NCBI GenBank assembly: GCA_945898025.1 | Contig: CAMDGT010000054.1 | Span: forward strand, 1 to 7,596 | From: Rickettsia typhi | GTDB taxonomy: Bacteria; Pseudomonadota; Alphaproteobacteria; Rickettsiales; UBA1997 | Direction: 5' to 3' | DNA length: 7,596 nucleotides | Shown here: piece after piece, positions 5,988 through 7,596 of the stretch | Position numbering within the stretch: the stretch's first letter is position 1 | How the letters are laid out: each line of letters starts with the position of its first letter | Notes under the pieces: generated by a model | Told to the model about the DNA's origin: nothing | The model's input: only the letters and a program-made list of their open reading frames with translations | Database searches by the model: none | Made by a program: the position numbers and the translations under genes

Positions 5988-7569
5988 TTTACAAGGGCTT
6001 GAAAAATTAACTGATGGAACTTATAAAGTTCGAGATAAATTATATGGCCCTTGCATGGATAACTGGGTGGGAGAAGTCATTAAAATAGATGATAAAATAT
6101 TTCCAAATGGCACGGGATGTTTTTATGATGAAAATGATAAAGAGATGAAAAAAGAAATAAAAAAAGAAATGCAAAGTGTCAAAGGCGATATTAATTTTTA
6201 TACAGGAGAATGCAAAAATGGCGAGAAAGAAGGTTATGGAGCAATTATCTATGAAGACGGTAGTTTTTATGAAGGAGAATGGAAATATAGCATGCGAAAC
6301 GGTAAGGGAACATGCCGCTGTGCAGACGGTGATATTTATGAAGGAGAATGGAAATATGGCATACAACACGGTAAGGGAAAAATGTTCTTTGCAAACGGTG
6401 ATATTTATGAAGGAGAATGGAGAGGTGGCAAGAAAGAAGGTTGGGGGAAATTCACCTCTAAAAACGGCATTGTTTATACAGGACAATTGAAAGATGGCAA
6501 GCCATACGGTCAGGGAACAATGAACTATCTAAACGGTGATATTATTTATGATGGAGAATGGGAAAATGGCAAGAAACACGGTAAGGGAACATTCATCTTT
6601 AAAAACGATGTTTTTTATGAGGGAACATTTGAAAATGGTTTCGCAATAGATTTTTCGAAAATTATAATAACAGATTCAAATAATAAACCTCATACTATAA
6701 CGAAAAAAGATCAATCATATTTCTATAAAGTAGGAGAGGTGGAAACAGAAATTGATATAGAAAATGAAAAAAGATTAGAATCAGTTTTACTCCAATTTGG
6801 AAATACACAGTCAAATCAGGAAGGTGCCTTGGAAATGGCAGATCATGAAAAGCTAGATGAATTTATAAAAAGTGAAATTGCTAGCTCATATAATGAAGCA
6901 AAATTTTATGTTATCGAAATTCCTGGGCATGCTTTCACAATGCTTTTTGAGGAAGGAAAAGCTTATTGTATTGATGATGGGTCGATTAAGAAATCAAAAA
7001 AATGGTACAATGTTATTAAAAACAATAATGTTGAATATGTAAAGTTATCACATGAACCTAATCTTAAATTCCAGTTAAAAGATGGGTCATCAGCCAATAT
7101 TCCAATTAAAACGAATACTGATCAATTTTGCTGCAGACATGACGCTAATGTCATTTTCGCAAAACTAACAGAATTGAAAAATAAGCTAAAAGAAAAAGAA
7201 TCGAGAAATGATCTAAAAGAAGATGAAAGTTTATATAATGAATTGTTTAAATATTTGCAAGAGGTATCAAAAGAAAATAAAAGTTCATATGATAGATTGT
7301 ATGAATTTTTTACAGGGGTATCAGGTGAAGAGCCTGAACTATTCATGAGGATTAATAGTCGTGACGATTCCTCAAAGAGTAATTTGTCAACAATGATAGG
7401 GCCAATTAGTAGCGATACATACATTGATGCAACTCAAGACGAATCAAAATCAAAAGAAACACCTGAAAATCAAGTGCAATTGGAGCAAAATCCATTAAGA
7501 AGTTGTTTTGTGTCCCTTAGGGATTACCTAACATCATTTTGTTGCGGGGGTACTACTACTCGTTTGTAA
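5953..7569 (+). CDS. MORN-repeat protein with a putative clan CE cysteine protease-like C-terminal region
   Basis: The protein has 538 residues. Residues 1-90 are a poorly recognised N-terminal region with an acidic/Lys-rich stretch. Residues 92-234 hold about seven MORN repeats of 23-24 residues starting with Y-[ED/T]-G-E-W (Tyr92/93, 106, 129, 152, 175, 199, 222). Such repeats bind lipids or proteins. Residues 300-408 are of unknown family. In them a strand-like FYVIEIPGHAFTML with His326, then YCIDDGS with Asp341/342, and finally DQFCC with Gln391 and Cys393/394 fall in the H-D-Q-C order of Ulp1/YopJ-like enzymes. Residues 404-450 are Lys/Glu-rich and likely helical. A polar linker follows, then a Cys-containing tail ending FCCGGTTTRL. 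There is no signal peptide or membrane helix, so any export would be by a type IV-like route. The ATG at 5953 has no clear ribosome binding site; the next in-frame ATG is at 6055. MORN assignment is firm; the enzyme and effector roles are inference. Confidence 0.85.
   Translation: MEQSRKNITFSDLQGLEKLTDGTYKVRDKLYGPCMDNWVGEVIKIDDKIFPNGTGCFYDENDKEMKKEIKKEMQSVKGDINFYTGECKNGEKEGYGAIIYEDGSFYEGEWKYSMRNGKGTCRCADGDIYEGEWKYGIQHGKGKMFFANGDIYEGEWRGGKKEGWGKFTSKNGIVYTGQLKDGKPYGQGTMNYLNGDIIYDGEWENGKKHGKGTFIFKNDVFYEGTFENGFAIDFSKIIITDSNNKPHTITKKDQSYFYKVGEVETEIDIENEKRLESVLLQFGNTQSNQEGALEMADHEKLDEFIKSEIASSYNEAKFYVIEIPGHAFTMLFEEGKAYCIDDGSIKKSKKWYNVIKNNNVEYVKLSHEPNLKFQLKDGSSANIPIKTNTDQFCCRHDANVIFAKLTELKNKLKEKESRNDLKEDESLYNELFKYLQEVSKENKSSYDRLYEFFTGVSGEEPELFMRINSRDDSSKSNLSTMIGPISSDTYIDATQDESKSKETPENQVQLEQNPLRSCFVSLRDYLTSFCCGGTTTRL
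6268..6474 (+). repeat. Three 69-bp tandem repeats within the MORN-coding region
   Basis: Units begin at 6268, 6337 and 6406. Each opens with TATGAAGGAGAATGGA (YEGEW), and the first two share GAAATAT next. An AACGGTAAGGGAA / CACGGTAAGGGAA block and an ACGG(T)GATATT end recur in register. The similarity is at the nucleotide level, not only the protein level, which points to recent duplication of MORN units. The next units (6475, 6547, 6616) are more diverged and one is 72 bases long. Confidence 0.8.
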
Positions 7570-7596
7570 AGAGCTTGCTTTAAAACAAAAGTATTC

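Noticed and set aside
6040..6486. Minus-strand open frame of 148 codons opposite the MORN repeats.
   Set aside because: It is the mirror of the repeated MORN codons; the repeated FSFINITVC-type peptides are an artefact of the 69-bp units.
6176..6490. Plus-strand 104-codon frame inside the MORN gene.
   Set aside because: It is an out-of-frame reading of the same repeats (recurring VIFMKENG) with no start signal; the MORN frame explains the sequence.
7570..7596. AAAG-AGCTTG-CTTT imperfect stem after the MORN stop as a terminator.
   Set aside because: A four-base stem with no following T-run, cut by the window end, is not enough.

Overview
The window is AT-rich DNA from what looks like a host-associated alphaproteobacterium, most likely of the Rickettsiales/Holosporales type. 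The case rests on three things. The first is strong A/T bias with weak or absent Shine-Dalgarno sequences. The second is alphaproteobacterial-type housekeeping proteins (DnaQ with its alpha-binding tail, a prephenate dehydratase with the 'GALYKALGGFATNG' ACT segment, a fabZ-lpxA pair). The third is decayed IS elements next to a large MORN-repeat protein of the kind often found in intracellular bacteria. The lineage is an inference; no rRNA or phylogenetic marker was compared.

Left part (66-5016): six plus-strand genes are packed head to tail: an APC-family amino acid permease, fabZ, lpxA, dnaQ, pheA and rsmD. The gaps are 2, 10, 45, -8 and 15 bases, so they could be read as one transcript. 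fabZ and lpxA act at the junction of fatty acid and lipid A synthesis, so the organism probably makes LPS. The permease sits directly upstream of fabZ, where many proteobacteria have lpxD. dnaQ encodes the proofreading subunit of DNA polymerase III, pheA makes phenylpyruvate, and rsmD methylates 16S rRNA. The pheA product lacks the Arg of its 'TRF' signature (it reads TIF).

Middle part (5017-5952): this roughly 0.9 kb stretch has no intact housekeeping gene and is a graveyard of mobile DNA. A promoter-like site with an internal inverted repeat precedes the 5' end of a decayed IS1595/ISXO2-type transposase (stop at codon 9). That fragment ends where a decayed, internally deleted IS630-type element begins. 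This second element has long terminal inverted repeats (5184-5223 and 5742-5784), an 11-bp hairpin, and transposase pieces scattered over several frames. Beyond its right end lies a short hydrophobic open frame (GTG start at 5805) that overlaps the start of the last gene.

Right part (5953-7569): one gene encodes a 538-residue protein with about seven MORN repeats followed by a C-terminal region. In that region the order and spacing of His326, Asp341/342 and Cys393/394 resemble clan CE cysteine proteases or acetyltransferases (Ulp1/YopJ-like). It has no signal peptide or membrane segment and ends in TTRL, a class I PDZ-ligand-like tail. The best reading is a candidate secreted effector beside an IS-rich junction, and this is the most interesting object in the window. 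The last 27 bases (7570-7596) hold nothing I can assign.
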